64,000 bases of DNA from CAZGUH01 sp964529005 (GTDB taxonomy: Bacteria; Actinomycetota; Acidimicrobiia; Acidimicrobiales; Ilumatobacteraceae), in NCBI GenBank assembly GCA_964529005.1, contig CAZGUH010000002.1:62001-126000 (forward strand). Direction: 5' to 3'. Positions within the stretch are counted from its first letter, which is position 1; each line of letters opens with the position of its first letter. The translations under genes were made by a program, and so were the position numbers. Positions 17,883 through 30,978 of this stretch are shown here, piece after piece. The notes under the pieces are model-generated. The model had not been told where the DNA came from, did no database searches, and was given only the letters and a program-made list of their open reading frames with translations.

Positions 17883-19705
17883 GCGCGGCCGTCACCGTGG
17901 ACGTCACCGTTGCGCCCGTCGTCGAGCAGGCAGTGCGGCCGTTCGTCGACGCCGGAGTGTTCTCCGCCGCGGAGGCCCACGCCGCGGCGACGCTCGCCCG
18001 CCTCAGCGGCGAGAACGACCCTCTCGTGCACCTCGCGATCGCGCTCGCCTACTGGGCGCCGCTGCACGGCCACGTGTGCGTCGACCTGGCCATGGTCGAC
18101 GACGTCGTGCCGATCGACCAGGCGATCGACAGCGTCCGCTGGCCCGAGCTCGAGCCGTGGCTCGCCGCGCTGCGCGCCAGCCCGCTGGTCCGCTGCGTCG
18201 ACGCGCACGACGCTCGCGCGGTGCTCGATGAGCATCCCCTCGTGTTGCACGGCACCCGGCTGACGCTGCAACGGCAATGGATCGACGAATGCCTGGTGGC
18301 GGCATCGATCCGGGCGCGCTGCGGCGGCGATGCATCGCTCAGCCCCAGTGCTGCCGCCCTGCTCGACGAGCTGCTCGACGATGCTCAACGCCGAGCAGCG
18401 GTGCTGTCGCTCACGTCACGCCTCGCCGTCGTCGTCGGTGGCCCCGGCACCGGCAAGACGCACACGCTGGTGCGCGCGCTCGCCGTGGCCATCGCAGACG
18501 CGAAGGCGATGGAGCGACCGCTGCGCATCGCGCTGTGCGCCCCCACCGGCAAGGCCGCGCAACGCATGCGCGAGGCCGTCGCGGGCGCCCTCGCCGCCGG
18601 TGATGTTCCCGCGGACATCGCCGACGAGCTCGCTGCCCTCCAGCCGACCACGATCCACCGCCTGCTCGGTTCGCGGCCCGGTCACCGCACCCGGTTCGCC
18701 CACGACGCCGAGAGCCCGCTGCCCCACGACCTCGTCGTCGTCGACGAGGCGTCGATGGTGGCGCTGCCGTTGATGGCGCGCCTGCTCGAAGCGGTGCGGC
18801 CCGGGGGGCGGCTCGTGATGGTCGGCGACCCGGGGCAGCTGGAGAGCGTCGAAGCGGGCGCCGTGCTCGCCGACATCGTGCGCGCCGCCGAGGCGCCCGT
18901 CTCGGGTGGAGCGCCCGCGTTGGCGGCGCACGTCGTCCGATTGCAGCGGCCGCGTCGATTCGACGGCGCGTCGGCGCTCGGGCGCATCGCCGACGCGATC
19001 GGCGCCGGCGACGCCGACACGGTGATCGAGCTGCTCCGGTCGGCCACGTCGGACCCGAGCTCGCGGGTGGTGTGGTCCGAGGCGCCCGATCCCCTGGCTG
19101 CGGCGAGCGGGGCGGGCGTCGCCGGGCTGGTCGTCCCGGCGGTGCGTGCCGCCGCCGACGCGGCCGCCGCCGGCGACGCGATCACCGCGCTCACCGAGCT
19201 GGGCGCGGTGCGGGTGTTGTGCGCCCACCGGCATGGCCGGTTCGGGGCGTCGGCGTGGAACGCAGCGATCGAGTCCTGGGCGGGGCTGCACGGCCCGTGG
19301 CATCCCGGCCGGGCGCTGCTGGTGACCCGCAACGATCCGCGCACCGGTCTGGTGAACGGCGACACCGGCGTGGTCGTGGTCGACGACGGTCGGCGCGCGG
19401 TGGCGTTCCGTGATCCGAGCGACACCCGCGGGCGCGGCGTGCGGGTGTTCGCACCGGCGCAGCTCGACCACGTCGAGACCGCGTTCGCCACCACGATCCA
19501 CAAGAGCCAGGGCAGCGAATACCGTCGGGTGGCCGTCGTGCTGCCGCCGGAGTCGCGGCTGCTGTCGCGCGAGTTGCTGTACACCGCGATCACGCGCAGT
19601 CGCGGCGACCTCTTGCTCGCGGCCAGCGAGGACTCCGTGCGCGCGTGCGTCCTCACCGCGTCGCGGCGCATGACCGGGCTGCCCGGCGCGCTGGTCGGCG
19701 CCTGA
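17879..19705 (+). CDS. recD: Exodeoxyribonuclease V subunit alpha RecD
   Basis: The 5'-to-3' helicase of RecBCD; its 608 aa equal the E. coli length. Motifs: Walker A VVGGPGTGKTHTLVRA (~186-201), CAPTGKAAQRM, Walker B VVDEASMVALPLM (~287), MVGDPGQLESVEAGAVL, and near the C terminus TTIHKSQGSEYRRV and LLYTAITRSRGDLLL. The N-terminal ~170 residues form the RecB-contacting domain. Together with recC and recB it makes a complete three-gene operon with ATGA junctions, implying balanced, coupled translation. Confidence 0.95.
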   Translation: MSAAVTVDVTVAPVVEQAVRPFVDAGVFSAAEAHAAATLARLSGENDPLVHLAIALAYWAPLHGHVCVDLAMVDDVVPIDQAIDSVRWPELEPWLAALRASPLVRCVDAHDARAVLDEHPLVLHGTRLTLQRQWIDECLVAASIRARCGGDASLSPSAAALLDELLDDAQRRAAVLSLTSRLAVVVGGPGTGKTHTLVRALAVAIADAKAMERPLRIALCAPTGKAAQRMREAVAGALAAGDVPADIADELAALQPTTIHRLLGSRPGHRTRFAHDAESPLPHDLVVVDEASMVALPLMARLLEAVRPGGRLVMVGDPGQLESVEAGAVLADIVRAAEAPVSGGAPALAAHVVRLQRPRRFDGASALGRIADAIGAGDADTVIELLRSATSDPSSRVVWSEAPDPLAAASGAGVAGLVVPAVRAAADAAAAGDAITALTELGAVRVLCAHRHGRFGASAWNAAIESWAGLHGPWHPGRALLVTRNDPRTGLVNGDTGVVVVDDGRRAVAFRDPSDTRGRGVRVFAPAQLDHVETAFATTIHKSQGSEYRRVAVVLPPESRLLSRELLYTAITRSRGDLLLAASEDSVRACVLTASRRMTGLPGALVGA

Positions 19706-19729
19706 CACGATCTGCCAACGTGGAGCGTC

Positions 19730-21784
19730 GTGGACGTCCCCTTCCCGAACGACGGTGTCGCGCGGCGGACGTTCATCGCTCGCGCCGGGCTGCTCGGCCT
19801 GGGCGTCGCGTTGGGTCCACACGTCGGGTGGCCCGACGGCCACGCGCCAGCCGGCGCGTCGTCGTACCGGCCCGCGGGTCCGGTGCCGCTCGCCGACACC
19901 CGCAGCAATTTCGGGTTCACGCGCATCGGCCGCGACACCATCCGAGTGCGCACCGCGGGAATCGCCGGAGTGTCCGCCGACGCTGCCGCCGTCGTGGTCG
20001 GGCTCACCGCGCTGTCACGCTCGGCGACCGGCTTCTTGACCGCGTGGGCGAGCGGCGGTCCGCGCCCGTCCACGCGTGCGCTCAGCTTCCGCCCGGCACA
20101 GCGCGTGACGACCAGCGTGTTCGTCGAGACGAACGGATACGTCGACATCGCATGCGAGGTCATCGGCGACGGCACGCCGCCGGAGATCCTCGTCGACCTG
20201 TGCGGCTGGTTCGCCCCCGAGCAGAGCGCGTCGCAGGGCCGCTGGACGTCGATCGCTGCGGGGCGGGTGCTCGACACGCGCGCCAGCGGCCGCCTCGGGC
20301 CGGGTGACGGCGTCGTGGTGGCGAGGCCGCCGAGCGTTCCCGCCGACGCGACGGCGGCCGTCGTCGTGCTCACCACGACGGACGTCGCCGACAGCGACGG
20401 CGTCGGAGCCTGGACGCTGTGGCGCGCCGACGCGCCGTCACCACCGGCCGTCGCGCAACTGCGCACCGATGCGACCGTGCGCTCACGCACGGTGTGGTGC
20501 GTCGCGCCGCTGGGTCGCGGCGGCATCGCGGTCGCGACGACGGCAGGGGGCCACGCCACGCTCGACGTCGTCGGCTACTTCACCGGTCCCTCGGCGCCGA
20601 CGTCCACCGACGGCATGTTCGTGCCGACCCCTCCCCACCGCGTGCTCGACACGCACGCCTCCGCGCCCTCGGGCGCGGCCTCGCTGGTGGCCGGCGCGCA
20701 GCGCGAGATCGCCGGCGCCGGAGACGGTGCGGCATGGGCGGCAGCGATCACGACCTACGCCTCGGGAACGCACGAAGCGACCCCGGACGAGCCGGTGCTG
20801 TACGCACACCCGGCGGGCGGCGAGCCGGCGGCGACCGCGATCGCCGGACCGTCGCTGAGCGCGACCGAGACCAGCTTCGCGGTGCTCGGCCGCTCCACGC
20901 GTGGAACCGCGGTCGGCGTCGGGTTCGACGGCGACATCGCGATCGACGCCTACGGGTGGTTCACAGGAGATCCACAGCCTGCCGACCGCCCGGCGCGCGG
21001 CGAGGTCAGCTACGGCATCCAGAACCTCGCGCTGGAGGGTCTCGTCACCGAGTGGTTCGACTACGGGCTGAGCACCGATGGGCGGCCGCTGCGAGCGTTC
21101 CGGCTCGGCCGTGGCAGCCGCCACGCGATGGTCCTCAGCCACCTGCACGGTGACGAGTGGACCGGCGAGTCCGTCATCGTCGACATCGCCCGGCGAGGGG
21201 CGATCGACGGCTGGACGCTGTGGCTGCTGCCCAACGTCAACCCCGACGCCCGCGCCGGCAACGTGCGCTACACCCACGGCGTCAACATGAACCGGGACTT
21301 CCCGTGGGAGTGGGAGCCGCTCGTCGCGCCGGTGCCCGAACGGTGCGTCGTCAACCAGACCGGCGCACAGCCCTATGCGCTGGTGGAGTCACGGCGCCTG
21401 CGCGACGTCCTCGACGGCGGCGCCATCCCGTGCGAGGTCGTCGTCTCGCACCATGACAACTACAACTGGGTCGCCCCGGCGAGCCTCGCCGGAGCAGCCG
21501 ACGAGGTCGCCACCGCACTGCGCCCCGCCGCCACCGAGTACGCGCTCACCGTCGGGTTGCGCGTCCCCGGCGAAGCCGGCTTCCACACGTCGAACACGTA
21601 CACGCGCGTCCGCGGCGGCTTCGAGTCGTGGGCGCGCTCGATCGGAAAGAAGTCCTTGCTCGTCGAGAACAAGACCGGCGCCACCGAGGCCAACGACGGA
21701 TGCGGAGAGTTCGGGATCCAGCCCCTGCTGGCCGACGTCACGCCGCACTACGTCGCGCTGCGCCAGCTGCTGTCGGTGGTCTGA
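19730..21784 (+). CDS. Tat-exported M14-type zinc peptidase with three N-terminal beta repeats
   Basis: Secreted protein of 684 aa. The N terminus has a twin-arginine signal (RRTFIARAGLLGLGVAL, residues ~12-28). Three ~120-residue repeats follow, each opening with a DTR/DTH motif (PLADTRS, RVLDTRAS, RVLDTHAS) and closing with DLCGWF, DVVGYF or DAYGWF. The last ~260 residues are an M14-like carboxypeptidase: H473GDE476 (HxxE), SHHDNYN (~574) for the third zinc ligand, and LLVENKTG with the candidate catalytic Glu (~646). Substrate is unknown; cell-wall peptides are plausible. The GTG start has no Shine-Dalgarno; CAACGT ends 8 nt upstream. It follows recD by 24 bp but is probably separately transcribed. 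The reading frame stays open after its TGA into a glycine-rich tract. Confidence 0.8.
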   Translation: MDVPFPNDGVARRTFIARAGLLGLGVALGPHVGWPDGHAPAGASSYRPAGPVPLADTRSNFGFTRIGRDTIRVRTAGIAGVSADAAAVVVGLTALSRSATGFLTAWASGGPRPSTRALSFRPAQRVTTSVFVETNGYVDIACEVIGDGTPPEILVDLCGWFAPEQSASQGRWTSIAAGRVLDTRASGRLGPGDGVVVARPPSVPADATAAVVVLTTTDVADSDGVGAWTLWRADAPSPPAVAQLRTDATVRSRTVWCVAPLGRGGIAVATTAGGHATLDVVGYFTGPSAPTSTDGMFVPTPPHRVLDTHASAPSGAASLVAGAQREIAGAGDGAAWAAAITTYASGTHEATPDEPVLYAHPAGGEPAATAIAGPSLSATETSFAVLGRSTRGTAVGVGFDGDIAIDAYGWFTGDPQPADRPARGEVSYGIQNLALEGLVTEWFDYGLSTDGRPLRAFRLGRGSRHAMVLSHLHGDEWTGESVIVDIARRGAIDGWTLWLLPNVNPDARAGNVRYTHGVNMNRDFPWEWEPLVAPVPERCVVNQTGAQPYALVESRRLRDVLDGGAIPCEVVVSHHDNYNWVAPASLAGAADEVATALRPAATEYALTVGLRVPGEAGFHTSNTYTRVRGGFESWARSIGKKSLLVENKTGATEANDGCGEFGIQPLLADVTPHYVALRQLLSVV

Positions 21785-22188
21785 GCCAAGGGCGTCGGCG
21801 GCGCCGGTGGTTCGGTCGGCAGATCGGGCAGCGGCCGCGTCGGCGGCGTCTCTCCAGGCGTCGGTCTCGGATCCGGTGACGGCGACACCTGCGGCACCGG
21901 TCCGATCGGCGGGACGGGCGGCATCGGTGGTGTCGGCACCGGCTCCGGCGGGTCCGGCGGAACGGGCGGGACCGGCGGAGGACCCGGCGGTTCAGGCGAG
22001 GGTGGGACCGGCGGAACGGGCGGCACAGGGGTCGGCTCTGTCGGCATCGGGTGGCCCGTACCCCGCGCGGCCGAGAAGGAGACCGGCGCGGTCGCGACGG
22101 CGTCGACGCCGATCTACATTGGCGGCGGTCCTCGCCGTGCACCGCTCGGCAGGAATCGGCCAGCTCCACTCCGGGAACGTGGGGGCAC
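21785..22188 (+). repeat. Glycine-codon-rich low-complexity tract between the peptidase gene and glgE
   Basis: The 404-bp gap is filled for ~260 bp (21790-22047) by imperfect repeats of GGCGGG/ACCGGC-type units. Read on the plus strand, in frame with the upstream peptidase and after its TGA, it gives Gly-Gly-Thr/Ser/Val runs. On the minus strand a 99-codon frame (22047-21748) gives Pro-rich PVPP runs. Neither has clear coding support beyond its composition. The last ~70 bp should carry the glgE promoter; TACATT at 22115-22120 is a possible -10. Confidence 0.55.
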
Positions 22189-24329
22189 ATGGCGTACGGA
22201 ACCACGTCAGGGGAACCGGCGCCGGCGGTGCCGCGCGACGACGCGGTCGCAACCGGCGGAACAGCGACCACCGATGGTCGAGCGCGCCCCGACGAGCGTG
22301 AGGCCCGCGCCCAGCGGCCGTCGCGGGCGGTCGTCGAGGTCGTCGCGCCCGTGGTCGACAGCGGCCGCTTTCCCGCCAAGGCCACGGTCGGTGAGCACGT
22401 CGAGGTGCTCGCCGACGTGTTCGTCGAAGGCCACGATCATCCCGATGCGTCGCTGTGGGTCATGCCGCCGGCCACCTCCGAGAACCCGTCACCGGCGTGG
22501 CGTGAGATCGCGATGGATCCGCTGGGCAACGATCGCTGGAGCGCCACGTTCGTGCCCGACGCGCTGGGACGGTGGCAGTTCTGCGTCAGCGGGTGGCACG
22601 CCCGCTGGTCGAGCTGGCGGTCGGGCACCCAGCTGAAGCTCGCCGCGGCGCAGGACGTCGAGATCGAGTTGCGCATCGGCGCCGACCTGCTCGGTGAGTT
22701 CGCCGACACGTTGGACGGCGCGGACGCCGACCACGTCAGCGCTGCGATCGCAGGCCTGCGTTCGGGCACCCCGGAACGTTGGCTCACCGACCGCGAGCTG
22801 TCGGCGATCGTGCGGCGCCATCTCGACCGGCGCCCGCAGGCGATGTCGGGGCCGCTCCCGGTCCTCGTCGAACCGCCGTGGGCTCGATTCAGCGCGTGGT
22901 ACGAGTTCTTCCCGCGCTCGACCGTGGTCGACGGCGACACGGACGGGCCCCCTCGCCACGGCACGCTGCGCGACGCGATCGATCGCCTCGACTACATCGC
23001 CGATCTCGGCTTCGACGTCGTCTACCTGCCACCGATCCATCCGATCGGGCGCAGCTTCCGCAAGGGACGCAACAACACCGTCGCCGCCGAGGAGGGCGAT
23101 GTCGGCAGCCCGTGGGCGATCGGCGCCGCCGAAGGGGGGCACACCGCGGTGGCCCCCGAACTGGGCGACGTCGACGACGTGCGCCAGCTCGCTGCGGCGT
23201 GCCGGACGCGCGGCATGCGCCTCGCCCTCGACATCGCGTTCCAGTGCGCCCCCGACCACCCGTGGGTGAGCGAGCATCCCGAATGGTTCCGCCACCGTCC
23301 GGACGGAACGATCCAGTACGCCGAGAACCCCCCGAAGAAGTATCAGGACATCTACCCCCTCGACTTCGAGAGTCCGGCGTGGAATGCGTTGTGGCAGGCG
23401 TTGCGGGACGTGGTCGAGTTCTGGATCGACGTCGGCGTGGACGTCTTCCGCGTCGACAACCCGCACACGAAACCGTTCGCGTTCTGGGAATGGATGATCG
23501 ACGACATCCACAGCCGCTATCCCGAGGTGGTGTTCCTGGCCGAGGCGTTCAGCCGTCCACGCGTGATGGAGCGGCTGGCGAAGATCGGCTTCAGCCAGTC
23601 GTACACGTACTTCACGTGGCGGCAGAGCAGCTGGGAGATCGAGGAGTACTTCACCGACCTCGCCACCCGCACGGTCGACTTCTTCCGCCCCAACGCGTGG
23701 CCCAACACGCCCGACATCCTCACCGAGCAGCTCCAGCACGGCGGCCGGCCGGCGTTCATGAGCCGAGCGATCCTCGCCGCCACGCTGTCGCCGAGCTGGG
23801 GCGTGTACGGCCCCGCGTTCGAGCTCGTCGAGCATCGTGCGGTGCGCGAAGGATCGGAGGAATACCTCGACTCCGAGAAGTACCAGCTGCGCGCCTGGCG
23901 GCTCGACCAGCCGCATACGCTCGCCCCGCTGCTGCGCCGGCTGAACGAGATCCGCCGGCGGCACCCGTCGCTGCACCACCTGCGCGGGCTGCGCTTCCAC
24001 CGCTGCGACAACGACGCCCTGGTGTGCTTCACGCGCGTCGAACCCCATTCCGGCGCCGATCCGATGCTCGTCGTCGTGAACCTCGATCCGCACCATCCGC
24101 AGCACGGCTGGCTCGACATCGACCTGGCTGCGATCGCCCTGCCGTACGGTTCGCGCTACCGCCTGCACGACGAGCTCGGCGGCGAGGTCTTCGAATGGCA
24201 AGGCAACAGCGCCTGGGTCCGGCTCGATCCCGCCGGGCTGTGCGCCCACATCTGCTCGGTCACACCGATCGTCGACCCCGGTGACGACCATGCGCCGTCG
24301 CCGGACTCGGCCACGCACGAGGAGGTCCC

Positions 24330-24333
<4 letters not shown>
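22189..24333 (+). CDS. glgE: Alpha-1,4-glucan:maltose-1-phosphate maltosyltransferase GlgE
   Basis: GH13 enzyme (714 aa) that extends alpha-1,4-glucan using maltose-1-phosphate. N-terminal beta/helical domains (~45-245) precede the TIM barrel. Landmarks: SAWYEFFPRST, YLPPIHPIGRSFRKGRNN, nucleophile in DVFRVDNPHTKPFAFW (~425), acid/base in VVFLAEAFSRP (~455) and the KKYQDIYPLDFE segment typical of GlgE. The ATG at 22189 (AYGTTSGEP) is preceded by GTGGGGGC; an in-frame ATG at 22051 would add 46 low-complexity residues and is rejected. First gene of a three-gene operon; its TGA overlaps the next GTG. Product glucan is branched by the third gene's enzyme. Confidence 0.94.
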
Positions 24334-27685
<3,352 letters not shown>

Positions 27686-27686
<1 letters not shown>

Positions 27687-29605
27687 TGAACGTGCACGCC
27701 GACCACCACGCCGAGGCCCTCGCCGGGCTGCTGAGCGAAGCAGACCTCCACCTCTTCAACGAGGGGACCCACCGCCGGTTGTACCGGCACCTCGGGGCGC
27801 ACGCGCTCGGAGGAGCGACGTGGTTCGCGGTGTGGGCGCCGTCGGCGAAGGAAGTCGGCGTCGTCGGCGACGTCGGCGGGTGGCACGTCGAGCACCGCCT
27901 CGAACAGCAGCAGTCGTCGGGGATCTGGGCGGGTGTCGTCGACGGTTTCGAGGTCGGGCACCGCTACAAGTTCCGCGTCCACGCCGCCGACGGGTCGATC
28001 CAGGACAAGGCCGATCCGTTCGCCGCGCAGAGCGAGACGCCGCCCGCGACCGCATCCGTGGTCGCCGACCTGTCCTACGAGTGGGGCGACGACGAGTGGA
28101 TGGCGGACCGCGCCCAGCGCCATGCGCTCGACGCGCCGATCAGCATCTACGAAGTGCACCTCGGGTCGTGGGGGCGGGTGACCCCGCACGACGGCGCCCG
28201 GTTCCCGACGTACGACGAGATCGCCCCCGCGCTCGCCGAGCACGCGAGAGCGCACGGCTTCACGCACGTCGAGCTGCTGCCGATCATGGAGCACCCGTTC
28301 TACGGCTCGTGGGGCTACCAGACCACCGGCTACTTCACGCCCACCGCCCGCTACGGCCATCCCGTCGGGCTGATGCGCCTCGTCGACCACCTCCACCAGG
28401 AGGGCATCGGCGTCATCCTCGACTGGGTTCCGTCGCACTTCCCGACCGACGTGCACGGGCTGGCGCGCTTCGACGGCACGCACCTGTACGAGCATTCCGA
28501 CCCGCGCCAGGGCTGGCACCCCGACTGGCAGTCGGCGATCTTCAACTACGGCCGTCACGAGGTGCGCTCGTTCCTGCTGTCGAGCGCGATGTCGTGGCTC
28601 GACCGCTACCACGTCGACGGCCTGCGCGTCGATGCGGTGGCCTCGATGCTGTACCTCGACTACTCACGCAACGCCGGCGAATGGATCCCCAACCGGTACG
28701 GCGGCCGCGAGAACATCGAGGCGGTGACGTTCCTGCGCCAGCTGAACGAGGCCGTGTTCTCCGAGCACCCGGGCACCACGACGTTCGCCGAGGAATCGAC
28801 GGCGTGGCCGATGGTCAGCCGCCCGACGTACGTCGGCGGCCTCGGCTTCGGGTTCAAGTGGGACATGGGGTGGATGCACGACACGCTGGCCCACATGCGC
28901 CGCGACCCGGTGCACCGCCGCTACCACCACCACGAGCTGACGTTCCGGTCGATCTACGCGACCAGCGAGAACTACACGTTGCCGCTCTCCCACGACGAGG
29001 TCGTGCACGGCAAGGGCTCGCTGCTGGGCAAGATGCCCGGCGATTGGTGGCAGCAGCGCGCCAACCTCCGCCTGCTCTACGCGTGGCAGTGGGCGCAGCC
29101 CGGCAAGAAGCTGCTCTTCATGGGCGGCGAATTGCCTCAATCCGCAGAGTGGGCACACGACCACGCATTGGAGTGGTGGCGCCACGACGACCCCGATTCC
29201 GCGGGTGTGCGCCGCTGGGTCGCCGACCTCAATGCGCTCTATCGGAACGAGCCGGCGATGCACCGCGGCGACTGTGACGGCGGCGGCTTCGCCTGGCTCG
29301 AAGCCAACGACGTGGAGAACTCGGTGTACGCCTTCATCCGCCGCGACCCGGCGGCGCCCGACGATCGGCCGGTCGTCGTGGTCGTCAACACCACACCGAT
29401 CCCACGCCACGACTATCGCATCGGCGTGCCGCTCCCGGGGCGCTGGCGTGAGGCGTTGAACAGCGACGCCATCGAGTACGGAGGCTCCGGCGTGGGCAAC
29501 GCCGGAGGGGTTTCGACGTGGCCGGTCGGCAGCCACGGCCAGTACCACAGCGTCATCCTCACCGTCCCTCCGCTCGGCGCTCTCTTCCTCGTTCCGGAGG
29601 GTTGA
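27686..29605 (+). CDS. glgB: 1,4-alpha-glucan branching enzyme GlgB
   Basis: Branching enzyme of 639 aa; it cuts alpha-1,4 chains and rejoins them as alpha-1,6 branches. Domains: CBM48 (~25-120, ATWFAVWAPSAKEVGVVGD), GH13 barrel and C-terminal beta domain. Motifs: VEILPIMEHPF-like VELLPIMEHPFYGSWGYQ, DWVPSHFPTD, nucleophile in VDGLRVDAVASMLYLDYSR (~310), acid in TTFAEESTAWP (~365) and LPLSHDEVVHGKGS (~433). It lacks the extra N1 domain of the 728-residue E. coli enzyme, as in many actinobacteria. The start ATG shares one base with the treS-mak stop. It completes the GlgE pathway in this operon. Confidence 0.96.
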
Positions 29606-29656
29606 TCGCCCGCGAACCGCTCGTGTGATGCGAGATCGGTTGGTCAGTGGCGTTGA

Positions 29657-29687
29657 CTGATGGGTCGGCGCGGCTGGCTGATGGATC
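29657..29687. repeat. Two CTGATGGrTC direct repeats upstream of the decarboxylase promoter
   Basis: CTGATGGGTC (29657-29666) and CTGATGGATC (29678-29687) are 21 bp apart, two helical turns, just upstream of a predicted -35. Such spacing suits a regulator binding one face of the DNA. No regulator is identified. Confidence 0.35.
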
Positions 29688-29693
29688 AATGAG

Positions 29694-29722
29694 TAGACGG
29701 CGCGGCGACGAGTGCTTATCGT
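29694..29722 (+). promoter_or_regulatory. Candidate sigma70-type promoter of the decarboxylase gene
   Basis: TAGACG (four of six matches to TTGACA) and TATCGT (TAnnnT core) are separated by exactly 17 bp. The start of transcription would be near 29729, giving a ~57-nt leader that carries the AAGGGAG ribosome site. Confidence 0.45.
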
Positions 29723-29785
29723 GACCCGGCCCGCCCCGTGGGACGCGTCCCGCACGCATCGACCGCTCGCATCGAAGGGAGCCGC

Positions 29786-30946
29786 ATGCCGAACGCCACG
29801 ATCTCCGCGCCGGCGACTCCGTCGATCTCGCCCAAGATCGACGCGTTCCTGCGCGAGCAGAATCCGCCCACGCCGTTCGTCGTCGTCGACCTCGACGTGG
29901 TGGAAGACCGCTACCGGGCGCTCACCGCGGCGTTGCCCGACGCTCGCGTCTACTACGCGGTGAAGGCCAACCCGGCGGCGCCGATCCTCGAGCGCCTGGT
30001 CGCGCTCGGCTCGGCGTTCGACGTGGCGAGCCCCGGTGAGATCGACATGTGCCTCGCCGCCGGCGCCGATCCTGCGCACCTCTCGTACGGCAACACGGTG
30101 AAGAAGCGCCGCGACATCGCCTACGCGCGCTCCTGTGGCGTCCGTCGCTACACGGTCGATGCCGAGCCCGAGCTGGAGAAGATCGCCGACGCCGCGCCGG
30201 GCTCGTCGGTCTGTGTCCGGCTGCGGCACGAGTGCGGCGGCGCCGATTGGCCCCTTTCGCGCAAGTTCGGCTGCGACGCCGGCGATGTGGTCCGGCTGCT
30301 GTCGCTCGCCACCGACGCCGGCATGGCGTCGGGGGTCTCGTTCCACGTCGGGTCGCAGCAGCGCGATCTCGACGCGTGGGACGACGCGCTGGCCATCGTG
30401 TCGGAGATCTTCGCCACGGCACGCGACCGCGGCGCCACACCGACGTTCGTCAACCTCGGCGGCGGGTTCCCCGGCGCGTACCGCGAGCCCAGCCCGCCGA
30501 TGGAGTCATACGGCGCAGCGCTGCGCCGGTCGCTGGCGCGCTGGTTCCCCGACGGGATCGGTGAGCTGATGGTCGAGCCGGGCCGCTACATGGTGGCCGA
30601 CGCCGGCGTGCTGCGCACCGAGGTGGTCCTCGTGTCGCGCCGCGGGGCCGCGGATCGCTGGGTCTACCTCGACTGCGGCAAGTTCCACGGGCTCGCCGAG
30701 ACGATGGACGAGGCCATCCGCTACGGCCTGCGCACCGCGCACGACGGCGGGCCGGCGGGTCCGGTGGCGATCGCCGGGCCGACGTGCGACTCGGCGGACG
30801 TGCTCTACGAGAAGTCGGGCTACGAGCTGCCGTTGGCGCTGGCCGAGGGCGACATGGTCGACATCATGTCGGCGGGCGCCTACACCACGACGTACAGCTC
30901 TGTGGGGTTCAACGGCTTCACGCCGCTGGCCGAGCACTACATCTGA
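29786..30946 (+). CDS. PLP-dependent ornithine/diaminopimelate decarboxylase-family enzyme (fold type III)
   Basis: Cytosolic decarboxylase of 386 aa with an alanine-racemase-like barrel and a beta C-terminal domain. PLP lysine in VYYAVKANP (~52-60), glycine loop NLGGGFPG (~217), EPGRYMVADAG (~266) and GPTCDSADVLYE (~330), where the Cys-Asp pair completes the active site across the dimer. The SFHVGSQQRD segment is typical of eukaryotic-type ornithine decarboxylases, so putrescine formation is the best guess; lysine or diaminopimelate activity cannot be excluded. The ATG at 29786 has AAGGGAG six to ten bases upstream; the longer frame from 29738 is rejected. Confidence 0.82.
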   Translation: MPNATISAPATPSISPKIDAFLREQNPPTPFVVVDLDVVEDRYRALTAALPDARVYYAVKANPAAPILERLVALGSAFDVASPGEIDMCLAAGADPAHLSYGNTVKKRRDIAYARSCGVRRYTVDAEPELEKIADAAPGSSVCVRLRHECGGADWPLSRKFGCDAGDVVRLLSLATDAGMASGVSFHVGSQQRDLDAWDDALAIVSEIFATARDRGATPTFVNLGGGFPGAYREPSPPMESYGAALRRSLARWFPDGIGELMVEPGRYMVADAGVLRTEVVLVSRRGAADRWVYLDCGKFHGLAETMDEAIRYGLRTAHDGGPAGPVAIAGPTCDSADVLYEKSGYELPLALAEGDMVDIMSAGAYTTTYSSVGFNGFTPLAEHYI

Positions 30947-30978
30947 CGCAGATCGCGCGTCGGCGACAACGTCGGACC

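Noticed and set aside
21748..22047. 99-codon Pro-rich minus-strand frame
   Set aside because: Low-complexity translation of a repetitive tract; it runs into the end of the peptidase gene and has no ribosome site. Kept as part of the repeat entry, not as a gene.
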